From Streptomyces fuscichromogenes (GTDB lineage: Bacteria; Actinomycetota; Actinomycetes; Streptomycetales; Streptomycetaceae): a stretch of 64,000 bases of DNA. The stretch spans positions 387,924 to 451,923 of the forward strand of contig NZ_BMML01000002.1 of assembly GCF_014645815.1 (NCBI RefSeq), read 5' to 3'. The position numbers and the translations under genes were made by a program. Within the stretch, counting starts at the first letter, position 1. The number at the start of each line of letters is the position of its first letter. The notes under the pieces are model-generated. The model made no database searches. It was not told the DNA's origin and was given only the letters and a program-made list of their open reading frames with translations. This document shows, in pieces, positions 17,675 through 25,800 of this stretch.

Positions 17675-20155
17675 ATGCAGCGCAGGGGCCGAACGAGGAC
17701 ACCTCCGCAGGGCGGACTGGTCCCCCTGGCGGCCGTCGCGGGTGCCCTGCTCGCCGTGCTGATGGGCCTCGTCTTCCTGATGCTGATACTGGCGATCCAG
17801 GACGCGCGGCACTCCCTGCTCTCCGCCCGCAGCGGCCGGCCGGCCCTCGACCAGATCGGGGTGGTGCAGGGGACCGTCCTCGACCTGGAGGGCGGCCAGC
17901 GCGGCTACGTCATCACCCGGCAGGACGAGTTCCTCAAACCCTGGCGGACCGCCCGCGCGGCCTTCCCCGAGCAGGCGCGGCGGCTCGTGGACGTCAGCAC
18001 GTCCCCCGCCCAGCGGCGGCTCGCCCAGCAGATCCAGCGGGCCGGGCAGTCCTTCGTCGACGACTACTCGGTCCCGCTGGTGGCCGCCGCCCGGCGCGGC
18101 GACCCCGACGCGACCAGTACGGCACGGACCCTGGAGGGCACGCGGCGGCTCGACGCGCTCCGGAGCCAGTTCTCCCGCTACCTCCACGACCAGCGCATCG
18201 AGATCGGCCTGCGGGAGAGCGCGCTGGAAGGCCGGATGCGCACGCTCACGATCGCCGCGTCCGCGGGCGTCGGCGGCGCGCTCGTCCTGATCATCTCCTA
18301 CGGCGCCTATGTGACCCGGGTGATCGTCTGGCCGGTGCGCAGGATGGCCGGCGCCGCGACCCGGCTCGCCGCCGGCGACCTGGGCGCGCGGGTGCCGCTC
18401 TCCGGGCGCCGGGAGATCGGGCAGCTGGAGACGGCGTTCAACACCATGGCCGGCTCGCTGCAGAAGAGCCACCGGCGGCTGCGGCTGCTCTACGACGCCG
18501 GTACCGCCGTCGGCAACACCCTCGACGTGGGGCGGACCGCCGACGAGCTGGTGCGGGTGGCCGTCCCGGGCTTCGCCGACTTCGTCACCGTCGACCTGGA
18601 GGAGTCCGTGCTGCGCGGCGGGGAGCCGACGGCCGCCGAGAGCGTCCTGCGGCGGGTGGCCCGGGGCGGCGTGCGCGAGGACTCCCCGCTGGACCCCGCC
18701 GGTGCCCTGATCGCCGTGCACCCGCCGCCCGGGGGCCCCCGGCGCGCCGACGGCGGCGCGGCCCTCACCGCGGACCTGCGCGCCGCCCGCGGAGCGAGGT
18801 TTCCCGACGCACCGCACACCGACCGGCTCCTCGACTACGGCATGCGCTCGCTGATCACCGCGCCGCTGTCGGCACAGGGCGTCGTGATGGGGGTGATCGT
18901 CTTCTGGCGCACCCGGGACTCCCCGCCGTTCGAGAAGGACGACCTGTCCGACGCCGAGGAACTCGCCGCGAAGTCCGCCACCGCCATCGACAACGCGCGG
19001 CGCTTCACCCGGGAGCGCGAGACCGCGCTGGCGCTCCAGCGCAGCCTGCTGCCGCAGGTCCTGCCCGACTGCCCGAGCGTCGACTTCGCCTACCGCTACC
19101 TGCCCACCGGCACCCGGGCCGGGGTCGGCGGCGACTGGCTCGACGTGATCCAGCTGTCGGGCACCCGGGTGGCCCTGGTCGTCGGGGACGTCGTCGGCCA
19201 CGGCATCCAGGCCTCCGCCACCATGGGCCGGCTGCGCACCGCGGTCCGTACCCTCGCGGACGTGGACCTGCCCCCCGACGAACTCCTCACCCACCTGGAC
19301 GACCTGGTCCTGCACCTCGACGACGGCGCCGGGGAACAGGCCGCCGAGGTGGGCTCGACCTGCCTGTACGCCGTCTACGACCCGGTCTCGCGGCACTGCT
19401 CGCTGGCCAGCGCCGGCCATCCGCTGCCCTTCGTGATCACCCCGCAGGGAGCGGTGGAGACGGCCCCCGGCGAGGCCGGCCCGCCGCTCGGACTCGGCGG
19501 GCTGCCGTTCGAGACCAGCGACCTGGACCTCACCGAGGGCGCCACCCTCGCGCTGTTCAGCAACGGCCTGGTGCACTCCCGCAGCCTCGACCTGAGCCAC
19601 GGCCTCGACCGGCTCCGCCGCGCGCTGGCGGCACCCGGGGCGCAGGAGTCGCTGGAGGCGGCCTGCGACCGGGTGGTGACCGAACTGCGCACCGGCGAGC
19701 CCGCCGACGACGTCACCCTGCTGCTCGCCCGCACCCGCGCGCTGCCCGGCGACCACGTGGCCACCTGGGAGGTCCCCGCGGACCCCGAGCAGGTCGCCAC
19801 GGCCCGGACCCTGACCGCCGGCCGGCTCGGCGCCTGGAAGCTGGACGAGCTGTCGTTCACCACCGAACTGGTGGTCAGCGAACTCGTCACGAACGCCATC
19901 CGCTACGGCGGCCCCCCGATCCGGCTGCGGCTCATCCGCGACACCAGGATGCTGATCTGCGAGGTCTCCGACGGCAGCAGCACCGCCCCGCACCTGCGGC
20001 GGGCCCGGATCTTCGACGAGGGCGGCCGGGGCCTGCTGCTGGTGGCCCGGCTCACCCGGCGGTGGGGGACCCGGCAGACCGCCGCCGGCAAGACGATCTG
20101 GTGCGAACAGGCACTGCCGGCGACCGACGCTCCACGCGCCCGCGGGGCTCCGTAG
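17675..20155 (+). CDS. CHASE3-HAMP-GAF-SpoIIE-HATPase membrane sensor phosphatase
   Basis: An 826-aa signalling protein. TM1 is at ~16-42, an extracytoplasmic CHASE3 domain follows (VLDLEGGQRGYVITRQDEFL at ~67-86), then TM2 (~192-213), HAMP (~215-268), GAF (~280-440), a PP2C/SpoIIE domain (~455-690) and an RsbW-type HATPase domain (~695-815, ELVTNAIRYG, DEGGRGLLLV). PP2C metal ligands GGDW, VVGDVVGHG and PADDVTLLL are kept, but the usual FTDG(L)VE Asp is Asn in LFSNGLV, so activity may be altered. Combining a phosphatase and an anti-sigma-like kinase domain in one chain suggests it sets the phosphorylation of an anti-anti-sigma factor in both directions. ATG 17675 follows GGAGGGAACT. Confidence 0.9.
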   Translation: MQRRGRTRTPPQGGLVPLAAVAGALLAVLMGLVFLMLILAIQDARHSLLSARSGRPALDQIGVVQGTVLDLEGGQRGYVITRQDEFLKPWRTARAAFPEQARRLVDVSTSPAQRRLAQQIQRAGQSFVDDYSVPLVAAARRGDPDATSTARTLEGTRRLDALRSQFSRYLHDQRIEIGLRESALEGRMRTLTIAASAGVGGALVLIISYGAYVTRVIVWPVRRMAGAATRLAAGDLGARVPLSGRREIGQLETAFNTMAGSLQKSHRRLRLLYDAGTAVGNTLDVGRTADELVRVAVPGFADFVTVDLEESVLRGGEPTAAESVLRRVARGGVREDSPLDPAGALIAVHPPPGGPRRADGGAALTADLRAARGARFPDAPHTDRLLDYGMRSLITAPLSAQGVVMGVIVFWRTRDSPPFEKDDLSDAEELAAKSATAIDNARRFTRERETALALQRSLLPQVLPDCPSVDFAYRYLPTGTRAGVGGDWLDVIQLSGTRVALVVGDVVGHGIQASATMGRLRTAVRTLADVDLPPDELLTHLDDLVLHLDDGAGEQAAEVGSTCLYAVYDPVSRHCSLASAGHPLPFVITPQGAVETAPGEAGPPLGLGGLPFETSDLDLTEGATLALFSNGLVHSRSLDLSHGLDRLRRALAAPGAQESLEAACDRVVTELRTGEPADDVTLLLARTRALPGDHVATWEVPADPEQVATARTLTAGRLGAWKLDELSFTTELVVSELVTNAIRYGGPPIRLRLIRDTRMLICEVSDGSSTAPHLRRARIFDEGGRGLLLVARLTRRWGTRQTAAGKTIWCEQALPATDAPRARGAP

Positions 20156-20165
20156 ACTGGACCCG
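20153..20165 (+). promoter_or_regulatory. folC -10 element; probably leaderless mRNA
   Basis: TAGACT at 20153-20158 overlaps the stop codon of the preceding gene and lies six bases before the folC GTG, with no ribosome-binding site between; this points to a leaderless folC transcript starting at or near the GTG. Confidence 0.5.
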
Positions 20166-21682
20166 TGAGTGATCTGCCTCCGCGCGACCCCCATGACAGC
20201 TTCGACGAGAGCTTCGACGACGTCGTCGAGACCGAGACGGACCGCGACCCCGATCTCGCGGTGATCGAGGCCGGCAGCCGCACCCTGCGTACCCGGGACG
20301 GCGGCCCGCGGCAGGCCGACGTCCCGGGCCGCCCCGAGGACCCCGAGGTCGACCGGGCCCTGCGCGAGGTGGAGACGGAGCTCGCCACCCGCTGGGGCGA
20401 GACCAAGCTGGAGCCGTCGGTCAGCAGGATCGCCGCCCTCATGGACGTGCTGGGCGAGCCGCAGCGGGCGTACCCCTCGATCCACATCACCGGCACCAAC
20501 GGCAAGACCTCCACCGCCCGGATGGTCGAGGCCCTGCTCGGCGCGTTCGACCTGCGCACCGGCCGCTACACCAGCCCGCACGTGCAGTCGATCACCGAGC
20601 GCATCAGCCTCGACGGCGCCCCGGTCTCCGCCGAGCGGTTCATCGAGACGTACCAGGACATCAAGCCGTACGTCGAGCTGGTCGACTCCCGGCAGGAGTA
20701 CCGGCTCTCCTTCTTCGAGGTGCTCACCGCCATGGCGTACGCGGCCTTCGCGGACGCCCCGGTGGACGTCGCCGTCGTCGAGGTCGGCATGGGCGGCTCC
20801 TGGGACGCCACGAACGTCATCGACGGGGACGTGGCCGTCGTCACCCCCATCGACCTCGACCACACCGACCGGCTGGGCGGGACCACCGCGGAGATCGCCG
20901 CCGAGAAGTCCGGGATCATCAAGCCGGACGCCACCGTGATCCTGGCCCAGCAGCCGGTGGACGCGGCGCAGGTGCTGCTGAAGAAGGCCGTCGAGGTCGA
21001 CGCCACCGTCGCCCGCGAGGGCCTGGAGTTCGGTGTCGTCGCCCGCCAGGTCGCCGTCGGCGGCCAGCTGCTCACCCTGCGCGGCCTGGGCGGCGAGTAC
21101 GAGGAGGTCTACCTCCCCCTGCACGGCCCCTACCAGGCGCACAACGCGGCCGTCGCGCTCGCCGCGGTGGAGGCGTTCTTCGGGGTCGGCGCGCAGCGCC
21201 CCGAGCCCCTGGACATCCACACGGTCCGCAAGGCCTTCGCGGCCGTCTCGTCCCCGGGCCGGCTGGAGGTCGTACGACGCTCTCCCACCGTCGTCCTCGA
21301 CGCGGCCCACAACCCGGCCGGGGCCCGTGCCACCGCCGAGGCCGTCACCGAGGCCTTCGACTTCAGCCGGCTGATCGGCGTGGTCGGGGCCAGCGGCGAC
21401 AAGAACGTCCAGGGCCTCCTGGAGGCCTTCGAACCGATCTTCGCCGAGGTCGTGGTCACCCAGAACTCCAGTCACCGCGCGATGGACGCGGACGAGCTGG
21501 CCGCGATCGCCGTCGAGGTGTTCGGCGAGGACCGCGTCCAGGTCGAGCCGCGGCTGCCCGACGCCCTGGAGGCCGCGATCACGCTGGCCGAGGAGGAGGG
21601 CGAGTTCGCGGGCGGCGCGGTGCTGGTCACCGGTTCCGTCATCACCGTCGGCGAGGCCCGGCTGCTCCTGGGGAGGGGCTGA
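20165..21682 (+). CDS. folC: Bifunctional dihydrofolate synthase / folylpolyglutamate synthase
   Basis: A 505-aa Mur-ligase-family enzyme that adds glutamate to dihydropteroate and to tetrahydrofolates. The P-loop is HITGTNGKTSTARM (residues ~109-122), the second ATP/Mg region is VGMGGSWDATNVI, and VLDAAHNPAGA is the family signature. The first ~60 residues (DPHDSFDESFDDVVETETD) form an acidic, probably disordered extension typical of Streptomyces FolC. Followed without a gap by the DUF4233 gene (ATG 21685), so the two and perhaps ndk are co-transcribed. Confidence 0.95.
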   Translation: MSDLPPRDPHDSFDESFDDVVETETDRDPDLAVIEAGSRTLRTRDGGPRQADVPGRPEDPEVDRALREVETELATRWGETKLEPSVSRIAALMDVLGEPQRAYPSIHITGTNGKTSTARMVEALLGAFDLRTGRYTSPHVQSITERISLDGAPVSAERFIETYQDIKPYVELVDSRQEYRLSFFEVLTAMAYAAFADAPVDVAVVEVGMGGSWDATNVIDGDVAVVTPIDLDHTDRLGGTTAEIAAEKSGIIKPDATVILAQQPVDAAQVLLKKAVEVDATVAREGLEFGVVARQVAVGGQLLTLRGLGGEYEEVYLPLHGPYQAHNAAVALAAVEAFFGVGAQRPEPLDIHTVRKAFAAVSSPGRLEVVRRSPTVVLDAAHNPAGARATAEAVTEAFDFSRLIGVVGASGDKNVQGLLEAFEPIFAEVVVTQNSSHRAMDADELAAIAVEVFGEDRVQVEPRLPDALEAAITLAEEEGEFAGGAVLVTGSVITVGEARLLLGRG

Positions 21683-21684
21683 CC

Positions 21685-22044
21685 ATGCGTACGCTCTGTT
21701 CCTCCACCCTGATCGGCGAGTTCTTCGTCATCGGCTTCGCCGCCCTGGTCGCCATGAAGGACGCCGACCTGTCCGCCGCCACGGTCTGGCTGGTCAGCGG
21801 TATCGCGATGGTCCTCTGCGTGGCCCTGTGCGGGGTGATCACCCGGCCCGGCGGCGTGGCCCTCGGCTGGGCCCTGCAGATCGCCCTGGTCGCGTCCGGG
21901 GTCTTCGTCCCGACGATGTACTTCCTGGGTGCGGTCTTCGCCGGCCTGTGGTGGGCGTCCGTGCACTACGGGAGGAAGATCGACGAGGCCAAGGCCCGCT
22001 TCGCGGCGCAGTCCGAGGCCCCCGCCGCACCTGACGCTGCGTGA
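21685..22044 (+). CDS. DUF4233 family small membrane protein
   Basis: A 119-aa protein with about four hydrophobic segments (LIGEFFVIGFAALVAMK, ATVWLVSGIAMVLCVALCGV, ALGWALQIALVASGVFVPTMYF, GAVFAGLWWASVHYGR) and a polar Ala-rich tail. ATG 21685 is two bases after the folC stop, so translation is coupled. The folC-DUF4233-ndk order is conserved across actinobacteria; its function is not known. Confidence 0.9.
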   Translation: MRTLCSSTLIGEFFVIGFAALVAMKDADLSAATVWLVSGIAMVLCVALCGVITRPGGVALGWALQIALVASGVFVPTMYFLGAVFAGLWWASVHYGRKIDEAKARFAAQSEAPAAPDAA

Positions 22045-22110
22045 CGGACGCCCAGGCCCGCCCTGTAGCCTCTCCTCACCGCACACCCAGTACCGCGAAG
22101 GAGCCCTCCC

Positions 22111-22524
22111 GTGACCCAGCGCACCCTCGTCCTGCTCAAGCCCGACGCCGTTCGTCGGGGCCTGACCGGCGAGATCATCAGCCGCATCGAGCGCAAGGCC
22201 GGCTGGCAGATCACCGCGCTGGAGCTGCGCACCCTGGAGCGCGCCACGCTGGAGCAGCACTACGGCGAGCACGTCGGCAAGCCGTTCTACGAGCCGCTGG
22301 TCGAGTTCATGGCCTCCGGTCCCTCCGTCGCCCTGATCGTCGAGGGCGAGCGGGTCATCGAGGGCGTCCGCGCGCTGGCCGGCCCCACCGACCCGATCGC
22401 CGCCGCGCCCGGCTCCATCCGCGGTGACTTCGGTGTGATCGTCCGCGAGAACCTGATCCACGCGTCCGACTCGGAGGAGTCCGCCGAGCGCGAGGTCAAG
22501 ATCTTCTTCCCGGGCCGCGCGTAG
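22111..22524 (+). CDS. ndk: Nucleoside diphosphate kinase
   Basis: A 137-aa enzyme that passes the gamma-phosphate of ATP to NDPs through a phospho-histidine. The active-site signature is ENLIHASDS (His at ~117), and TLVLLKPDAVRRGL opens the ferredoxin-like fold. GTG 22111 follows GAAGGAG; a -10-like TAGCCT lies at about 22068. Length is standard. Confidence 0.97.
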   Translation: MTQRTLVLLKPDAVRRGLTGEIISRIERKAGWQITALELRTLERATLEQHYGEHVGKPFYEPLVEFMASGPSVALIVEGERVIEGVRALAGPTDPIAAAPGSIRGDFGVIVRENLIHASDSEESAEREVKIFFPGRA

Positions 22525-22839
22525 CCCTCCGGGCCCCGGGAGGGGCGCTACGGAGTTTTGGTGGAAGTTTTTGACGAGGTGTCAGCCCATTGAGCTGCAT
22601 GACCTGGGACGGCCGAACGATTTCGGCCGTCCCTCGGCATATGCGTGCCGATCGGGGGAACGAGTGGCCCCGTTGGACCGTCTCCACAAGCGAGGCGGCC
22701 CCACACGTGCTGACAATGGCGAAGACCCTCGCGCAGTGTTCGTGCAGGCGCGTCTACGATGTAAGCCTTCACGTCACAGCACCCACTTCGCCGACCTGAA
22801 ATGCCCTCAAAAGCTCCCGGGAAGGCCAGACGAATCCTG
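22525..22839 (+). promoter_or_regulatory. ndk-mreB intergenic region: terminator and mreB promoter region
   Basis: About 315 bases without a gene. A perfect 11-bp hairpin GGGACGGCCGA (22606-22616) / TCGGCCGTCCC (22623-22633) ends the ndk transcript. The remaining ~200 bases upstream of mreB are AT-richer than neighbours and include a TACGAT -10-like hexamer near 22754; mreB of Streptomyces is known to have several promoters, but I cannot place them reliably. Confidence 0.6.
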
Positions 22840-23871
22840 ATGGGGAACTCAATGTCGTTCATCGGCCGTGACATGGCTGTCGACCTCGGGACCGCCAACA
22901 CGCTGGTGTACGTCAGGGGTCGCGGGATCGTACTCAACGAGCCGTCCGTCGTCGCGATCAACACGAACACCGGTGGAATTCTGGCGGTCGGCGCGGAGGC
23001 GAAGAAGATGATCGGGCGCACGCCCGGCAACATCGTCGCCGTACGTCCGCTGAAGGACGGCGTGATCGCCGACTTCGAGATCACCGAGCGGATGCTCCGC
23101 TACTTCATCCTGAAGATCCACAAGCGGCGGTACCTGGCCCGTCCGCGTGTCGTGGTGTGCGTGCCCTCCGGCATCACCGGCGTCGAGCGCCGTGCCGTCA
23201 TCGAGGCGTCGTCGCAGGCCGGGGCCCGCCAGGTGCACATCATCGAGGAGCCCATGGCCGCCGCCATCGGCTCCGGCCTGCCGGTCCACGAGGCCACCGG
23301 CAACATGGTGGTGGACATCGGCGGCGGCACCACGGAGGTCGCGGTCATCTCGCTCGGCGGCATCGTCACCGCCCAGTCCATCCGTGTCGCGGGCGACGAG
23401 CTGGACAACGCGATCATCCAGCACATCAAGAAGGAGTACAGCCTCCTCCTCGGTGAGCGGACCGCCGAACAGATCAAGATCACCATCGGTTCGGCGTACG
23501 AACTCGACTCCGACGAGCACACCGAGATCCGCGGCCGGGACCTGGTGTCCGGGCTGCCGAAGACCGTGGTCATCTCGGCCGCCGAGGTCCGCAAGGCGAT
23601 CGAGGAACCCGTCAACGCGATCGTCGACGCCGTCAAGACCACCCTCGACAAGTGCCCGCCGGAGCTGTCCGGCGACATCATGGACAGGGGAATCGTTCTG
23701 ACCGGCGGCGGAGCACTGCTGCGCGGTCTGGACGAGCGGCTGCGCCGCGAGACCGGCATGCCGATCCACATCGCCGAGGACCCGCTGGACAGCGTGGCGC
23801 TCGGCTCCGGCAAGTGCGTCGAGGAGTTCGAGGCGCTCCAGCAGGTCCTGGACGCCCAGCCGCGCAGATGA
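22840..23871 (+). CDS. mreB: Rod-shape/spore-wall actin homologue MreB
   Basis: A 343-aa actin-fold ATPase. Phosphate-1 loop is [14 protein letters not shown], phosphate-2 is [15 protein letters not shown], adenosine loop is [14 protein letters not shown]; the [13 protein letters not shown] connect region is also clear. In Streptomyces MreB is not needed for vegetative growth but acts in sporulation-wall synthesis and stress integrity. ATG 22840 gives [11 protein letters not shown], the usual actinomycete N-terminus; ATG 22852 is an alternative. It heads the mreBCD-PBP2-rodA cluster but is separated from mreC by a hairpin. Confidence 0.96.
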   Translation: MGNSMSFIGRDMAVDLGTANTLVYVRGRGIVLNEPSVVAINTNTGGILAVGAEAKKMIGRTPGNIVAVRPLKDGVIADFEITERMLRYFILKIHKRRYLARPRVVVCVPSGITGVERRAVIEASSQAGARQVHIIEEPMAAAIGSGLPVHEATGNMVVDIGGGTTEVAVISLGGIVTAQSIRVAGDELDNAIIQHIKKEYSLLLGERTAEQIKITIGSAYELDSDEHTEIRGRDLVSGLPKTVVISAAEVRKAIEEPVNAIVDAVKTTLDKCPPELSGDIMDRGIVLTGGGALLRGLDERLRRETGMPIHIAEDPLDSVALGSGKCVEEFEALQQVLDAQPRR

Positions 23872-23886
23872 CGTAACGCTTCGATT

Positions 23887-23920
23887 CCGCCGTACGAGAT
23901 GATCTCCTCTCGTGCGGCGG
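23887..23920 (+). terminator. Hairpin between mreB and mreC
   Basis: CCGCCGTACGAGA (23887-23899) pairs with TCTCGTGCGGCGG (23908-23920) over 13 bp with one G-U pair and an 8-nt loop, 15 bases after the mreB stop. There is no run of T after it, so partial termination or mRNA processing that lets some transcripts continue into mreC is possible. Confidence 0.7.
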
Positions 23921-24035
23921 ATCGTTGATATGGAGGCATAAGCTCACCCAAAACGAGCTCCGCTTCCCCCAACTCCCCCCCCACACACACAACCAAGCTC
24001 CCCAGTTCCTATTGAGGAAGGCACGGCCGCCGCAC

Positions 24036-24995
24036 GTGAGGGACACGAAAGAGAGCCGGCTGCTCCTGGTGCTGCTGATCGCCATCGCGTTCGCGCTGAT
24101 CACGGTGGACATCCGAGGTGGCAGGAACTCCCCGGTCGACGGCGCCCGGCAGGCCGCGGCCGCGGTCTTCGGCCCGATCGAGAACGGCATGTCGACAGTC
24201 GTGGACCCGGTGGGCAACGCGGTCTCCGCCGTCCGCGACTCCGGCGAACGGCACGACCGGCTGGCCCGGCTGGAGACACAGAACGCCGCCCTCAAGGCGA
24301 AGCTCGGCAGCAACGACCGCAACCGCAGCCGCCTGGCGCAGCTCGACAAGATGCTCAACATCGCCGCCGAGGGCCAGTACGGCATCAAGGGCGCCCAGGT
24401 CATCGCCATAGGGTCGGCACAGGGCTTCTCCTGGACCATCACCATCGACGTCGGCTCCAACGACGGCATCAAACGCGACATGACCGTCCTCAACGGCAGC
24501 GGTCTCGTCGGCCGCGTCACCACCGTCGGCCCGGACGCCTCCACCGTGCTGCTCGCCAACGACCCCGACTTCACCGTCGGCACCCGCATGGAGGGCAGCG
24601 ACGAACTCGGCTTCGCCTCCGGCCAGGGCGACCGTCCGCTGCGCGTCGAACTCCTCAACGGCCAGGCCGAGGTGAAGAAGGGCGACCGGCTCGTCACCTT
24701 CGGCTCCCAGAACGACAGGCCGTTCGTGCCCGGCGTCCCGGTCGGCACGGTCACCGCCATCGACCCGTCCAACGGCGGCCTCACCCGCACCCTGTACGTC
24801 ACGCCGTTCGTGTCCTTCACCAAGCTCGACATCGTCGGCGTGGTCGTCGAGGCACCGAAGAAGGACCCGCGCGACGAGGTGCTCCCGGCCAAGCCCAGGC
24901 CGACCCCCACCCCGACGGTGACCGTCACGGTCACCCCGTCCGCGAGCGCGAGCACCGGCACGAACGGGACCGACACCAACGACCAGCAGCGGTAG
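24036..24995 (+). CDS. mreC: Rod-shape determining protein MreC
   Basis: A 319-aa bitopic protein: short cytoplasmic N-terminus, TM at ~8-27 (LLLVLLIAIAFALITVDI), coiled coil (~58-95, DRLARLETQNAALKAKL), then two beta domains (VIAIGSAQGFSWTITIDVGSNDGI; VGRVTTVGPDASTVLLANDPDF). The C-terminus is a Pro/Thr/Ser-rich tail. It scaffolds the spore-wall synthesis complex outside the membrane. GTG 24036 matches the family start; in-frame sequence upstream to 23925 does not look coding. Confidence 0.94.
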   Translation: MRDTKESRLLLVLLIAIAFALITVDIRGGRNSPVDGARQAAAAVFGPIENGMSTVVDPVGNAVSAVRDSGERHDRLARLETQNAALKAKLGSNDRNRSRLAQLDKMLNIAAEGQYGIKGAQVIAIGSAQGFSWTITIDVGSNDGIKRDMTVLNGSGLVGRVTTVGPDASTVLLANDPDFTVGTRMEGSDELGFASGQGDRPLRVELLNGQAEVKKGDRLVTFGSQNDRPFVPGVPVGTVTAIDPSNGGLTRTLYVTPFVSFTKLDIVGVVVEAPKKDPRDEVLPAKPRPTPTPTVTVTVTPSASASTGTNGTDTNDQQR

Positions 24996-25010
24996 GAGCT
25001 GAATCCCCTC

Positions 25011-25685
25011 ATGCGTGTCAACCGGCTCCTGCTCTCCTCCGCCCTGGTCGTCGTCGCCCTGGTGATCCAGGTGAGCGTCCTCGCCCGCCTGCACCTGCCC
25101 GGCGCCGTCCCCGACCTCATGCTCCTCACCGTCCTCGGCCTCGCCATGGTCTACGGCCATGTGGGCGGCGCCCTCGTCGGCTTCGGCGCCGGACTCCTCG
25201 CCGACCTCGCCCCGCCCGCCGACCACGCGGCCGGCCGCTACGCCCTGGTGCTCTGCGTCGTCGGCTACTTCGCCGGCCTCATCAAGCCGGAGAACGGCCG
25301 CCTGAAGTCCGCGACCGGCCCGATGCTCGTCGTGGTCGCCGCCGCCATCGGCTCCACCCTGCTGTACGCGGGCGTCGGCGCCCTCGTCGGTGACACCGCC
25401 GCCCGGCACGTCGGCATGACCAGCCTGCTGATCACGGCCGCCCTCTACGACCTGCTGCTCGCCCCGTTCGTGGTCCCCGGCGTCATGGCCCTGGCCCGCC
25501 GCGCCGACGGCGACCCGCTCACGGAGGCCAACTCCGGCGGCAAGGCGGACATCTCCTCCGGCTGGATCTCCTCCGGGACCGGGATGCGGATCGGCGGCCA
25601 GCGCAGCGGCCTCGGCGCCCTGAAGGCCAAGGCCCGCACCCGCAACGTCCGCGTCGGCCGCATCAAGGGGGTCAAGCGTCTGTGA
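25011..25685 (+). CDS. mreD: Rod-shape determining protein MreD
   Basis: A 224-aa membrane protein with about five hydrophobic segments in residues 1-165 (RLLLSSALVVVALVIQVSVL, PDLMLLTVLGLAMVYGHVGG, FGAGLLADLAPP) and a basic ~55-residue cytoplasmic tail ending RVGRIKGVKRL. ATG 25011 lies 15 bases after mreC. The GxGxLxADLxPP region is the family hallmark. It works with MreC and the PBP2/RodA pair encoded next. Confidence 0.93.
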   Translation: MRVNRLLLSSALVVVALVIQVSVLARLHLPGAVPDLMLLTVLGLAMVYGHVGGALVGFGAGLLADLAPPADHAAGRYALVLCVVGYFAGLIKPENGRLKSATGPMLVVVAAAIGSTLLYAGVGALVGDTAARHVGMTSLLITAALYDLLLAPFVVPGVMALARRADGDPLTEANSGGKADISSGWISSGTGMRIGGQRSGLGALKAKARTRNVRVGRIKGVKRL

Positions 25686-25800
25686 ACGCGGGGGAGTTCA
25701 CCCGAACGGGTACACGGGGGCGGAACGCGGCCTCACAGGTAGATCGTTCATCATGCGTACGCGCACGCGCCTTCGTGCAGGGAGAGGGGGAGGCAGCCCA

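Noticed and set aside
14848..17676. 942-codon open frame on the minus strand across valS
   Set aside because: It is antisense to the clearly recognised valyl-tRNA synthetase; long antisense frames are common in very GC-rich DNA.
17114..21475. 1453-codon open frame on the minus strand
   Set aside because: Antisense to the sensor phosphatase and folC; no motif and Asp/Gly/Val-rich composition of a shadow frame.
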